From: Epiperipatus broadwayi
Lineage: Eukaryota > Onychophora > Udeonychophora > Euonychophora > Peripatidae
DNA: 64,000 nucleotides
NCBI GenBank assembly: GCA_028023455.1
Contig: JAQFVV010000144.1
Coordinates: 994,001-1,058,000 of the forward strand
Direction of reading: 5' to 3'
Below are positions 34,316-46,756 of the stretch, piece by piece. Each line of letters starts with the position of its first letter. Within the stretch, counting starts at the first letter, position 1. The notes beneath the pieces are model-generated. The model worked only from the letters and a program-made list of their open reading frames with translations. It had not been told where the DNA came from and made no database searches. The position numbers and the translations under genes are program-made.

Positions 34316-34534
34316 GTTACCCTGTTGATTAGGAATAGGGCTCTGAAGTGAGGAATGATTCTGCGAGGTCCTACTTAGTTTAATGCTACCTTGTTCTTTT
34401 TAATAGATACCCCTTCTTTGGAACAGTTTGTATTCCACTAGTGGAGGGCTGACTATCATCTATATACCTCTTGAATCTTGGCCAACTAAGATGTGAATTT
34501 CTCCCATTATATGCTATATCCCTATCTCTATACA
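34316..34534 (-). other. gag-pro linker, frame lost
   Basis: No open frame joins the Gag end to the protease. I see no CCHC zinc knuckle in the minus-strand translations of this stretch. Confidence 0.5.
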
Positions 34535-35374
34535 TCATTCTATTCTATATGGCAGTATGGACATCATATTAACTTGGTTCATAGGAGGATTGAGTTCCCT
34601 ACTGGCCTTAATTCTATTCTCTAACAGCTTATCACTCACCTCTAGTGAATCCAAGATCTCTACTGCCTCATTGATCATGTGTCGATCAGCAGCAATCAGG
34701 ACCTGCTCTACGTGGCGTGGCAAGTTATGTCAGATGATCTTTACAATTTGAGGCTCTGACAAGGGACAATGCACATTATATTTTTCCTGAGAAACCTGAT
34801 ATCTAATATTATCTTGGTGGTCCTTCCCCCAGAAACTTGCCAAGATCAAGTACTTGAAATCACTGAAGGTTTGGGGCTTATCAAACATAGATTGCCACCA
34901 ATCAATCCCTTGATGCTGAACATAAATGATTGTTTGCAATTGCAATCTTTTCTTCCTCAGATAACCTACAAAGAGCAAATAAACCTTCTAAACTCTGCAA
35001 ATATTCATAGGGGTTTTTAAATATTCTCCCTTGAACATTTTCACCCGCATGAACTTTAGGGTTAATGAATCTTGACAATCTATATTATAAAAATTCCTAC
35101 CTTTTTCCTGCTGCACTCTCTCAAAGCCTATCCTTCCTTGCCCTTCTGTATTACTCACCTCTAGGTTCTGATGATAATTATCTGGCTCAATAAAATTTGT
35201 TTTAGCATCTGTTAAGGTTTCTTTCCCAAAAATATCATCATTCCTTATTCTAAAATCACTACTTTTTCGACCTTTCATTAACCTTTCTATCTCAAACTTA
35301 TCATACTGATAATCAAAAGCTCCTTCTCTTTTTCTCTCCTGATCAGTATTACTTTTTTTTTCTATGTCCCCCAA
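34535..35374 (-). pseudogene. gag: gag: capsid region
   Basis: Three consecutive minus frames. 34988-35374 ends in LTLKFMRVKMFKGEYLKTP. 34730-34978 contains GIDWWQSMFDKP, FSDFKYLILASFWGKD and NIRYQVSQEKY, the WW and F-x-F...FW pattern of gypsy capsid proteins. 34535-34723 begins LPRHVEQVLIAA-like text (as MPRHVEQ) and has EAVEILDSLE, the usual end of the capsid C-terminal domain. Small frameshifts separate them. The capsid would form the retrotransposon's particle; this copy cannot make it. Confidence 0.8.
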
Positions 35375-36000
35375 TAGTATCTTTTACATCTTCTATGTCT
35401 TTGCTCAACCTCTGATATCGGTCCTCCATTTCATTTAACCCTTTATGAACCTCTTCTTTGAAGATATTTATACTAAGATTTGCCTGGACCTTAATACCTT
35501 GAACTTCTAATATTTCAGACATCCTTTGTTCTACTCCCTTTTCCATCTTTTGAGATCTTTCCTCTATTTGAATCTTAACCACTTCTACTTCTTTGGCAAA
35601 ATCCTGCAAGGGTAACTTAACTTTTACATTAACATCATTCTTCCAGCTATCTATTTCTTCCTGCATTTGACTGAACTTATTCCCTATTTCTTGGATTACC
35701 TTATCCTGACCTATTCTTTGTTCCTCCATCTTATCAGTCAACTTCTTTACTTGCTCCATATATTTATCAACCTGATTATTAGGTGGTAATGTTAAATTTT
35801 CTACTTGATTCAACAATAGATTATATTGGCCTGGTACTCCTGTTTCATAAATCCTATTTCCTCTTTAGATTCTTGGATAGTTGACTTAACCTTATCCAAC
35901 TGACATTGAATATTTTGCTGAGTTTTATTAAGAGTTTCCTCAAAATTTATCTTTAAATCCTGATATTTCTTGTCAGTAATTATTAAATTTTTATCTATTC
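35349..36000 (-). pseudogene. gag: gag: coiled-coil N-terminal region
   Basis: The 155-codon frame 35349-35816 is strongly charged with heptad-like spacing (VKKLTDKMEEQRIGQDKV, DIEDVKDTIGGHRKKK). It holds no catalytic motif. Upstream to 36000 similar Lys/Glu/Gln-rich text continues with stops. Extended coiled coils before the capsid are known from several insect gypsy Gag proteins. Confidence 0.65.
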
Positions 36001-36477
36001 TCTCAAAATGCTTTTAAAATCAATTCTAAATTTCAGAGATTTTTCTTTATCTTCTTCCCTAATTCTTATAAATTCTTCTCTCTGCTGATCAAATTTTAAA
36101 GTTAATTCTTCTCTCTGCTAATCTAGTTTTAAATACAATTTTTCACTTGCTTTCTGAGATTCCTCTTTATGTTCTTCCCTAATTCTCATAAATTCTTCTC
36201 TCTGCTGATCTAATTTTAAATACAATTTTTCACTTGCTTTCTGAGATTCCTCTTTATGCTGATCAAATTTCAAATTTAGCATTCTCTCGAAATTTGCCAT
36301 TATAATTTGTATCTGATTATTATCAACTCCAATAATTCCTGAACTAATAACACTTGTATTCATATTTGCATTTAATGACTCATCCTCTAAATTAAGGGTT
36401 AGAGGGTCTGGTGTGGGATAATCTGGGAATTCCCCTAAACTATCAAACATTTCAATGGTTTCTACGTGGCTATCCAT
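36001..36477 (-). pseudogene. gag: gag: probable start with repeated coiled-coil unit
   Basis: A Met-initiated frame at 36477 opens MDSHVETIEMFDSLGEF and has an acidic, Asn-rich leader. It then enters repeats of KLYLKLDQQREEFMRIREE and HKEESQKASEK type before a TAG near 36118. Past the stop the same repeat continues. The DNA repeat has a period of 120 bases (CTTCCCTAATTCT near 36053 and 36173), i.e. 40 codons, so the unit is in register. This is the most likely Gag start because it is the first good ATG after the primer-binding site. Confidence 0.65.
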
Positions 36478-37067
36478 AATATTTTATTTCTTTAAGACTT
36501 TAATGATACTCTTTTTAAATTGCAATAATAATAATAATAAGGCATCCATCTCCCAACAATCAAGACAATTAAAACCACAGCAACAATGCTACAATAAAGA
36601 ATATTTTATTCTTACGACTCCCATTATTATATGTTTCATTCACTTTTATATGAGTCTGGGTTCACAAATGTTCAACAAATATCAAATACTAAAATAATGA
36701 TTTGTTAATACACTTGATTAACAAAACCATAAGCATTATATAACAGATAATTCACATACTTTAATAATATAATATCAGTAAATGCAATACAGAGTTAATT
36801 ATTTATTTGTATGATGATAATTCATCAACTACACTTATCAATGATAATATATTGATATCTTCAAAACTTTTCTTGTAATTTAGACATGTTGATTCTAACT
36901 AGCTTTAACTTAACTAATTAACTAGCTTATCTAATTCGATTTTATCTAGTAAACTGAAAAATTTGCATAAAATCAGAATTAATAGCAAAATGACTCCAAA
37001 CGAAGTCAGCAAAATCTACAAAAATCTATCAACATCTAATACAGGTTTTCACAACATAAATCGAGGC
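36478..37067 (-). other. Untranslated leader of the element
   Basis: About 590 bases between the primer-binding site and the probable Gag start. AT-rich, no frame of note. Packaging signals would be expected here but none can be recognised by reading. Confidence 0.5.
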
Positions 37068-37085
37068 CTACACGATTGGGCACCA
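37068..37085 (-). promoter_or_regulatory. Primer-binding site
   Basis: Two bases inside the end of the 5' LTR the minus strand reads TGGTGCCCAATCGTGTAG. It begins with the TGG expected from pairing to a tRNA 3' CCA end. The priming tRNA cannot be named without a search of tRNA sequences. Confidence 0.85.
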
Positions 37086-38916
37086 ATTGTAACCTGATAG
37101 AATTAAGAGATAGAGAAAGAGAGAAAAGAAAAGAAGGAAAAGAGATAAAATAATGAAGAAATGAAAGAGGGGAAAGGAAAGAGAAAGAAGAAGAAAAGAG
37201 ATAAAAGAAGAAGAGAATAAAGGGAGAAAATTATGAAATGGAAGTAAAATGTAACCTACTAGAATAAGAAGGGGATGTGAGAAAGAGAAGGAGAGAGAGA
37301 GAAATATAATGCTAATAATGAAATGGAGGTAATGATAATGATAAAGATAAATGATGGAAAAGAAAAGAATTGAGGAAGGAAAAGAAATGGGAAAAATAAT
37401 AGAAATGATATATGTAATAGAGAGAGAAAAAAATGAGATGATTGGAAAGATATGAAAGAGAGATATAAGAAGAAAATGGAATAAAGGAGAGAGAAATGAA
37501 ATGAGATGATAGAAAGAAATAACACGAAAAGAAATGGAATAGAAATGAAATGATATAAAATGAACTATAAATTAGAGACTCTAAATGACTCGGCTCAGTG
37601 GGGTTACAATAAATTTAAAGAAAAGAGATGATGATCCAGAGATGTATAATCAAGTAAAGATCAAATCCAATACTGATGAACTATAACTACTACAGCATAT
37701 TAATACTTTAATAAACCATACAAAAGATTATCTAAAATCACTAATCAATGCTTACCATATTAGTCCTACCAATAGATTATACACTCTCCGAATAAGACCT
37801 ATGATGCTTTACTTTATAAGATTATCTTACAGAATTATATTTACTAAAACAACAAGAGTAAATAACCTCAGGGATTTTAAAACTAAAACTCTTAAGTTGC
37901 CTAATAAAGAATTACTGTGATTAATAAATAAATAAGTGACATCTTAGTTGACCATAAAATAATTATAATATGTTCAATCTTAAAATAATAAACAAAACGA
38001 ATATTAATTCACAAAATTTAGTGAATCAATTTAAATTTAAACTATAGCCTATTATCTAAGATATTACTTGAGCAAAGAAAAGAGCAAGGGTACTTTTAAT
38101 GCCTTTCCATACTCATAGACAACCACTAAAGACCTCAAATGCAAATGGATTAAAATTCTTTAAATATATAAGATTTAAGATGATGATAGATGATGTGCAT
38201 TGAATATAAGATAATGTGCAGCTTTTAAAATAATATTAATTAAAATATTCTTCTGAAGTACTAATATTGTTAATCTGATATTGCATAATCTTTAGTCTGA
38301 AAGATATACTGATAATTAAAAAAAAAAATTTTTTAAACTAAGTATTTAATTATGTATCTGCTATAATGCAATTATCTGTATTTGTGATTCAATATGAGAA
38401 TCATTTACTTTAACATAGCTTGTTAATTTTTAAGACAATATCAACTATATTTAATTAACTTAGAATATACTTGTAAATTTCTGAATTGAAGATTCCTTAA
38501 CTTTAAAATTTAAGACTTTGTGAACTTGGAACCCAAGATGAATATATTTTCATATAAAAGTATAACAAACAAACAAAACTTTTGAAATAGTAATAATTTG
38601 ATTTATTAATAATGAGAAGAAATGTTTATAAAGGTAGTAAAATACAAACAGTGTCAATACAGCACTAAGATTTTATATAATTATTTGGACTAATTAATAA
38701 CATTATTGTGTCATCTACTAATCATAATAACACTCAGAACTATGTTTATATTGAAAACCCTATATTCAACAATACTTTTTAAAAATATCATCACTAGTTT
38801 CACGGATATAACTAATATCACAGCTAGATATATCTTTAAATCAGATTAAGCTAATACTAAATTAAACTAACTTAAATGTATGGGACAGTCATTAATCAGA
38901 GATCAGTTATATATAT

Positions 38917-41900
38917 TCTAACCTTGTAAATATTAGAAATTTCAAACTCTTTATATTTTTATTAGTTTATTAGTTTATTTCTAATATATAATTAATTAGT
39001 TTAGTTTATTTGCACTTGTTGTTAAGGCAACTAAAAATAAAAGCAACATATCCATTAATTTTTCAATATGATCTAAAATACTTTTCATATAATACAATTG
39101 TACATTCAATTCTCTTAAGCCATGCCACGATTGTAATAATAACAATAATTGATTACTTATTAATTTAAAGAATAATTATAATAATATTAATCTCAGGGTT
39201 CTTTGTTTCATGTAAGGAAATGCTCGGCAGTATTGTGTTGTCGCATATGACTGTCATTCTGGTCGGCTATAGGAAACATTTATTTTTACTTAAATTCAAT
39301 GTGTCTTCATCTCTCATATCAACTGCTATATTATTTAAAGAGATGATAATTCTATTCAATAATGACATATAATTTTGAATAACACAGCCCCCCTTTTTTT
39401 TTTTAGAATATCAGTCAGAATAATAAAAAGACAAGGGTGCTTTTTGTGTCCTTCCATCATCCATGACAACACAATAATATAACTAAGATCTATTACTTAG
39501 ACAATTTCACTAAATGGGAATGGAATAATGTGCAACCAAAGTTAATGGTTTGGGAATAAATTCATTTTTATACAAAGGTGAATGTTTAGTCTTAAGTTTT
39601 CAACTCCATAAATAATTATCATTAAACTAAAATATAATGACATATTCAGATCTTCTTAACTTTATTTATCTGGTATATTAAGTTTTGAAGAATTTGGAAT
39701 GATTTCGGACTCAAGAAAAGGTTTTGCAAATATTGTGCAAACACTTATATTTAGCATATAAAAACAAAAAAAATGAATCTACAACAAATTTTAACAAGAC
39801 TATAATTTATTATTATCAAAAAAAAATATATGAACATTTATTCAATAATCCCATAGTAATACAAAATATAAAATATAACTGACATTAATCTGTATACTCT
39901 TTTGGTTATGGACTAGAGATTACTACTTCTCCTGTATGCAATCATATGGATTGATTAACTAAAAGTACATTTCATTACCAATACATTGTTTATTAAATTT
40001 TGGTAACCTTGTAGAAGCTTTTATTCAAAATTATTGACTAACTATTTTTTTTTTTAAAATGATTAATCCAATCATATGCAATACGCAAAATATTAAATTT
40101 ATTTCTAATACATTTACTTTATCTATGGTCTTTAATGAGATAACCTATTCTAATTATAGGCCAGTTATCAGAAGTTACACTTACCCTCTTACATTTAACT
40201 TAATGCTAACTTAAGTTATGATATAAATTTTATTCATACGTATAATTTTAAATATGAGTATTATTTAATTACTAACCCGAATTAAATATTGCATTTGAAT
40301 ATTCCTTCAGTAAATGAGCGTTTTAAAACTACGCAATTTTAATTACTTTCTCCATTGATTTACTTGTCAAATACTAGCAATATTTAGCAGCACAATACAG
40401 ATATTGATCCTAGTTACTAACGCACTATTTATACTAAAGTGGATCTTGAGGAACTAACACCTCCAATATAACCTTTATCTTGCCCGAACTTTCAAAATTA
40501 AGCACAATAATCAACACCTTCCATGGTGGAGCTATCTTTCTTTTCACATGAGGAATATGGAATAATCACGAAGGTTTGTAAAGTAATCTACTACATTAAA
40601 ATATTTTGGTGGTTTCTTGCCTCTTACTTGGGCATACAACGAACACACACCAAATACAATCCTCTCCTGGGATTTAAACGAATGAAGCATACTAAATGCT
40701 AGATAAATTCTTGATCGTCCTATCTATGAGCATCGATCACTTAGGTTATAAACATACCCGAACATTATATTTAAAATCTTCCTCTCATGGAAAACAAAGC
40801 TTTTGGGGAGATCATTTTTCATCCCACAAAATAAATACATTATAATTATTACCTATGCGAATATTAAGCATATACCAATGCTATATCTGGGCAGGATAAG
40901 TAAATACACTGATTATAATAAACTTATGTTACCGTGTATACTTTGATCAACATCTGAAATCAATGGACATCATATAATAAAAGTATAATAATTTTAATTT
41001 TAATAAAGGAACATTCAAAATAGTTGGTAGCATACTATCTTAAACTACATAAAGTGGATGTGCTATTTAAGAATAATTAGGAATAACTTCCTCAATTAAT
41101 ACAGTATAAATTCGTTTCAAAACTTTAACAAGAAATATTTTGTTATAGCATTTTTTTTTTTTTTTTAGTTACTTCTGATAATTTTCAATATTTATTTCAC
41201 CCATTAAATATCTAATATTTTTCTTTTACGTATCTAACATACAAATTTCTACCTACAATTGTATGTACTAATTAAAACATATTTTATAGATTTTTTTTTT
41301 TCGTGTTAAATATCAACTTAACCTATAATAATTATATTAACATACCTTTGTCATTACAAGGCTATTAAATATCACTTGACCATACAAACTTTAACGTATG
41401 TGATATAACAAAAAAAAAATACATATTATTTATAACTTAGTTTTAAACAATCATTAATTATCAAGTGCATACTCTCTCATTAGAAAATGTTTTTCTGTTT
41501 AGCAATTGGTCCAGGTGAAGAGCTTTATCCAGTCGTATTTCACGAAGCAAGTTTAAAAACAATAAACGCATGGTATTATTTCCTTTAAATAAAAGTTTTC
41601 TCTTATTTTGTGCGTTTTAATAAATTAGGTAAAGAAAAATATAGCAGAATTGAAGATTAATTCTTACTTGAATTAAACTGCTACAATTTTGGGATCCAAG
41701 AAAATAAAATAGACTTCTAACATAGACGAATATTTGACTATAGACGATAAACATACACAATATTTTTTTTTTTATTGACGATACGTATACATATTAGCTA
41801 GCTTACTTATGGACGAAAATGCGCAATTTTCCCGAGATTATTCTTATAATAACTGCAGCTGATTTACATGTATAGGAAGTTTGAATAACTCCAACTGATG

Positions 41901-43176
41901 TGTAATATAATATATCCTTTATTTTTATCATTAAGTCACTAAGATATTTGGTTTTGTTCATACTTTAGGAATTATAAATTTTTTTTAACGGTAACTTCTC
42001 CATAAGAATGCCCCTATATAACTTTTCCTATATTTACTCTGAGAAAGTTTATATTCTTTTTATTTTTTTAAAAAAAAATATACAGGTGCATAATTTAATC
42101 TTATTTATCATTATTATTATTTCCAGACAATTCTTGGTGAATAAAACATATTTTAACGTATGTAACTATATTACTTGTAAAGGCAGACAATATTGAGAAA
42201 GAGCGCAAAAATGTTTCTAGTTGATTTTCCTTGGTTTCAAAATATTTCTTTCAATTATTATTATTTTTTTTCTATACCAAGAAAATATCAATAAATGACA
42301 TAAAGTTAATAAATAATTAATACTTTTTTGGAAATCATTTTTCTTCCTTAATTTAGATATAATAGAATTTTTCGTGACTCTTTTAGTTAATTCTGTCATT
42401 TTTGAACTTTAGCGTGAGACAATAAATTTTTAAGTATAAAAGGTTTTTAAATAGGTAGATGGCAAAGAAAATCAGGACGTCTTATCAAAAAAATTTAGCT
42501 ACACATTATATTATTAAAATTTTACTTTGATTACATTTATTTCTGCAAAATAAAATGAAAAAATTGAGTTACCAAATTTCAGCACTGTTCCTTCCTTGAA
42601 AACTAAAAGCAGACTATATATTTTTTATTTTTATTTTACTTTAGCGACCTCTTCCAGAAAAATAATCATTTGATTATAACATAAACAAAAGAAAGGAAAA
42701 ACCTATTACAATCATATAGTTTTAGTATTATTTACCTGGATTACAAAGTAATTTGACAATATAAAAAATAATAAATACATTAAATTAACAATCAGTGATG
42801 TATAATTCTTTAAACATTATTATTATTATTTTTTTTTTACAAAAAGAAATTACCAGAAGTTATTGTGCTTTATGATAAGACACTCATCCACTCTCCCCTC
42901 TACCCATCCAAAATCAATTACTGTTTAGCTTTTATACCATATTAATTTGCTCTAATTATTAATATCTCAATTAAATTATTCATGTTCTCTCTTTAAAATG
43001 ACATTGAGTTATTAAATCTATTAGTTATTCACCCAAAACATGCCAAAGTGAGTGAATAGCATACTTTATTAATCAATTATTACTATTGTTATTTTATCTT
43101 TTTATTTCTTTAAAGAATAGCATTGTTTTCCTGCAGAAATAATGCCAAGTAAACCAAGTGTCAATAACACTAGGTT

Positions 43177-43179
<3 letters not shown>
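38917..43179 (-). mobile_element. Solo LTR of a diverged sister family nested in the 5' LTR
   Basis: The block begins TCTAACCTTGTAAATA, comparable to the host LTR start TGTAACCTGATAG. It ends AAGTGTCAATAACACTAGGTTACA, comparable to the host end AAGTGAAACTTCAGTTAGGTACA. It is flanked by ATATAT on the left and a long (AT)n on the right. It has the same orientation as the host LTR, similar length (4.26 kb), no gag or pol, and a diverged copy of the host's GC-richer block near 40590-40690. The simplest reading is a solo LTR left by recombination between two LTRs of an inserted relative. An alternative is an unrelated non-autonomous element. Confidence 0.6.

Positions 43180-43230
<51 letters not shown>
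43169..43230. repeat. (AT)n microsatellite at the nested insertion edge
   Basis: About 25 AT units run from 43180 to 43229. The equivalent site in the other LTR holds only a few AT units plus a TTCTTTT segment, so the tract expanded after insertion. Confidence 0.9.
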
Positions 43231-43233
<3 letters not shown>

Positions 43234-46200
43234 TAACTTTAGTCCACATAAAATTATTTCCTCAATGTTTTAAAGATAATGATGTAACAGACTTACAAAT
43301 CCAGTGGCAAAATTCTGGATGAAAATATTAAATTATTATGTGTGAATTGCCACTTATAACATATGCATATTTAATATACTTTAAAATAAATATAACTTAT
43401 AGTTGGTTAGCTTGTGCTTGATAAAACTATCATAGCAACACAATTCAAACATTGATATACCCATGAGCCATAAATTAGCTACAACTACCTGAAGAAATAC
43501 ATTTCCTCAAACAAGCATATCTTGTCATCACAAATCTAAAACAAATGCAACATCACCTACTGTGGTGGAATTAGCATTAAGTCATCATGAATGATAGGCA
43601 AAAAATATAAAGATACTAGGCTCCTCAGAGCTGGAAAAGAATATGGTGGCTTCCAAAAATACCTAACTTCGAGGCAGAAACAAAGATGTCTGGAATTCAT
43701 CTACAGTACATCTGGGAACAGGAACACCCACCAGAAAAGCACAATCCTCTCATGGTATTTTCAATGCTTATAAATGTGATCATCATCACTGAAAAATACA
43801 ATAAAATACCCTTTTTTTGGGGGGACAAGCACTATCAAATCATGGAAATACAATACAATAAGGATGGAAGATATTCTCTACTCCATAAGGCATATTCAAA
43901 AATTATAAACTAAGCCTAACTCTTGAGGCTAACAAATTCTAACTAATAGCAAGATATATACTTCACTTAAACTAACTAAATTATTTCCAAGAAATTTATA
44001 AAATACAAAACGTATATCCAATGTTTGAACCAACAAAGCAAACTGTGTCAACTGACTAATGTAGAAAATACTTTAAACTTAAATGCATATAAAATTCTAG
44101 GCAAGGCACAATGCACACATAACAAAATATGAAATGCTAAAAATATAGTAACTAGTGGACTTTTAAAATTGTAAATTAAATGCCAGAATATTTACTTCTC
44201 AATGAATATAAAATATTTGCAATTAATATTCATATAACATTCATAAAATAAATGAATGGATATTCTCTGATAAACTTCTTTAGTAAATTTAAAATAAAAA
44301 TTGAGTAAAACATCCCATTTATATGAAAATAAGACTGTGATATTTAAAACTCTATAATAAAATTATTAAATAGAAACTAGCTAGTGTAATGTTTGATAAA
44401 TAAACTAAATCTACTTAAGAATGGCAAGAAACATTTGCTCATTTAAATAAACCTATTTCGTTTTAAATTATAACCCTAGTTTACCTGTATATTTATGCAA
44501 AAAGTGTTACATAAAATTTTAATGGCATAAAGATTTTTATGGTTTCTTTTTTTAAAAAAACCAATAAAGCAGACCATAAAAAAAATAATAATACATTAAT
44601 TCAAGTTCATATTTTGGCTCTGTGATGATTTATCCATTTCATAATGTGTAGACAATTTATCCAGGTTAAGATATCTATCTGAATTCGAAGCTTCAATTAA
44701 TACATTTATATACATGGCAATCATTTCCAAACGAAAATGTTCAATAGTTCATTAATAATATGTTTTTAAAACAATTTTAAAAAAAACAAACTTAAATAAT
44801 AAGATTAAGCTGGCATGAAACAAAATAAATTCTTCAGCTGAACACACTTTATATTTATAATCCTAGGTTCAAACGCGGAATAATTATAATATATATTTTT
44901 AGTTAACTTTCACTGTTCTTCCTTAGAAAACACATTTTTTTAAAAATAGAGCTCTTTTTTTTTTAAACATTTCTTAATATTTAAAAATGTATTTCTTTTT
45001 TAAACAAATTTACTTTTATTTATTAAACATAAGAGTAGATTTTTTTTATAATTAAGACTTTCCTCCATTTATGAGCAAAGATCAATGATCATAAAGTTAC
45101 TTATAAGTACTGGCAACTATAACCAAACATTATGCATTTGATAGAGACAAGTTCATTAATAATATTTTTTAAATCCTTTTAAAGTTTTGCTTTCAAACAA
45201 ATTCCTTTCATACTACTGGCATAAACGACAATTAGTATTTTAAACTACATATTGTCCACAGAAACATTTTGTTAAGAGCATATTTAAATGTATATATCAT
45301 CTATCAAATAATAAATTAAATTTAATGTCACTTTTAATTTATAAAGATGCTAACGCATTTCCATTTTAATATTTTAAAATGTTTGAATGTCTTTTTTTTT
45401 AAATTTCTTCTTCATGTGTATTTTTAATTTGATAGGAGATATACTATAGTTTAGTGCAATAAAGTCTTTAGCCATAACACTACTTAATAATTTAAGTTTT
45501 ACTTCTAAATAAAGAAAAATGAATAGATCAAAAGTAAATGAAATATGAGACGCGGTATTTATTTCAAACATTTTACCGTAAATTTTAATGCCTCAATTGT
45601 AAAGAAAAACTGTCAGAAAAACAGATTACCTTTCTTTTAGCCCTCTGTCATTACAAGACAATTTTTAATTAATTATTTTAAACATACTTTTATTTTTTTT
45701 AGAAAATATAAAGTTTTTAAAAATTACTTTTTATTAAGGAACTTTTAAGATTCAGCCACACATATATTTAAAACAGATCAGCCACTGAATGACCCTTAGA
45801 TCTCGGTTTTATCTCATAATTTTTCATCCACCTACAATTCATTTAAAAACCAATAAAACAATTTTTTATTAAATTTTAATATTCTGACAAACCAGCTGTG
45901 GAATCAATCTACTGGCATAATTAATATAATCTTCCCATACCACGTGACCTTCAGCTGCAAAGTCAAAATTTTATTATTAACAAATATTATACAACAAATG
46001 TTTTTTTAATGATATTTTACAACCCAATAGTAATAAATATAAAATTTAAAGTTATACCCTTTATTAAACCATAAATATTTGATTGAAATAATTTTATCCA
46101 TACATTTGTTTTATTTACTTATTTTAAATAATATTGGAATTAAATTACTTTTTATTTTTATGTTTCCATGTCAGTGCATGCACATACTCACAGACATCTA

Positions 46201-46756
46201 GCCTTGGTTTGTTTAAAACTATTTTTAAAATTACAACAATAGAATGTTAATGAATATTTAATCTAAATAATTTTTATAACTAGAATGTTAAACTACAAAA
46301 ACTAATAACAAATATTCTTATTTTTTTAATAAAAACTTACATATCATTTTTTTAAAAATTTATTACTTACTTATTCCAACTTAATAATAATATCTTATTA
46401 TTATTCTTTAAACATTAGAATAGATTATATGATAGTTATTTTAGAATACATTTAATATTACTTACAAACTGACAACTATTTCTGATATCTTTCTTTTTTT
46501 TTTTTAGAATTCAAATTATTATTTAGCATTTCTTACCAACCTAACTCATATATCTTTTTTCAAATACTTAGACATAATTCCATAATACAATAATGATTAC
46601 AATCAATACAAGATTATCCTATTTTAGTCATTAACTAATTTAATTTTCATTTTTATCATTATTATTTTTTAAAAATCAGACAATTTCAAACCAAAAGGTT
46701 AAGCTAAGATAACCTTTGGCTCTTTTTGGAACTAAGTGAAACTTCAGTTAGGTACA

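Larger units (their letters stand above)
23075..46756 (-). mobile_element. Giant-LTR Ty3/gypsy-type retrotransposon, 23.7 kb with nested insertions
   Basis: Two long direct repeats (23075-30803 and 37088-46756) bound a 6.3-kb internal region carrying minus-strand gag and pol remnants. The repeats begin TGTAACCTGATAG and end AGTTAGGTACA on the plus strand, so they are TG...CA bounded. Outside both ends lies (AT)n, so the target duplication is ATAT or ATATAT and cannot be phased. A primer-binding site follows the right LTR and a polypurine tract precedes the left LTR, both in minus orientation. Hence the right LTR is 5' and the left is 3'. Removing later insertions leaves LTRs of about 5.4 kb, far beyond the few hundred bases to 2 kb usual for animal Ty3/gypsy elements. 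No env-like frame was found. Confidence 0.9.
37088..46756 (-). repeat. 5' LTR (right copy), carrying a nested solo LTR
   Basis: Collinear with the left copy but lacking the Merlin-like element, so it shows the empty site near 46140-46160. It is interrupted between 38912 and 43230 by an unrelated-looking 4.26-kb block. Without that block it is about 5.35 kb. Its polypurine tract occupies about 37100-37550. Transcription of the element should start in this copy, but no clear TATA and initiator pair was pinned down. Confidence 0.9.

Noticed and set aside
30804-37087. An env-like gene that would make the element an endogenous virus
   Set aside because: No frame between the integrase end (30967) and the polypurine tract, nor elsewhere in the interior, has a signal peptide or membrane anchor of the kind expected.
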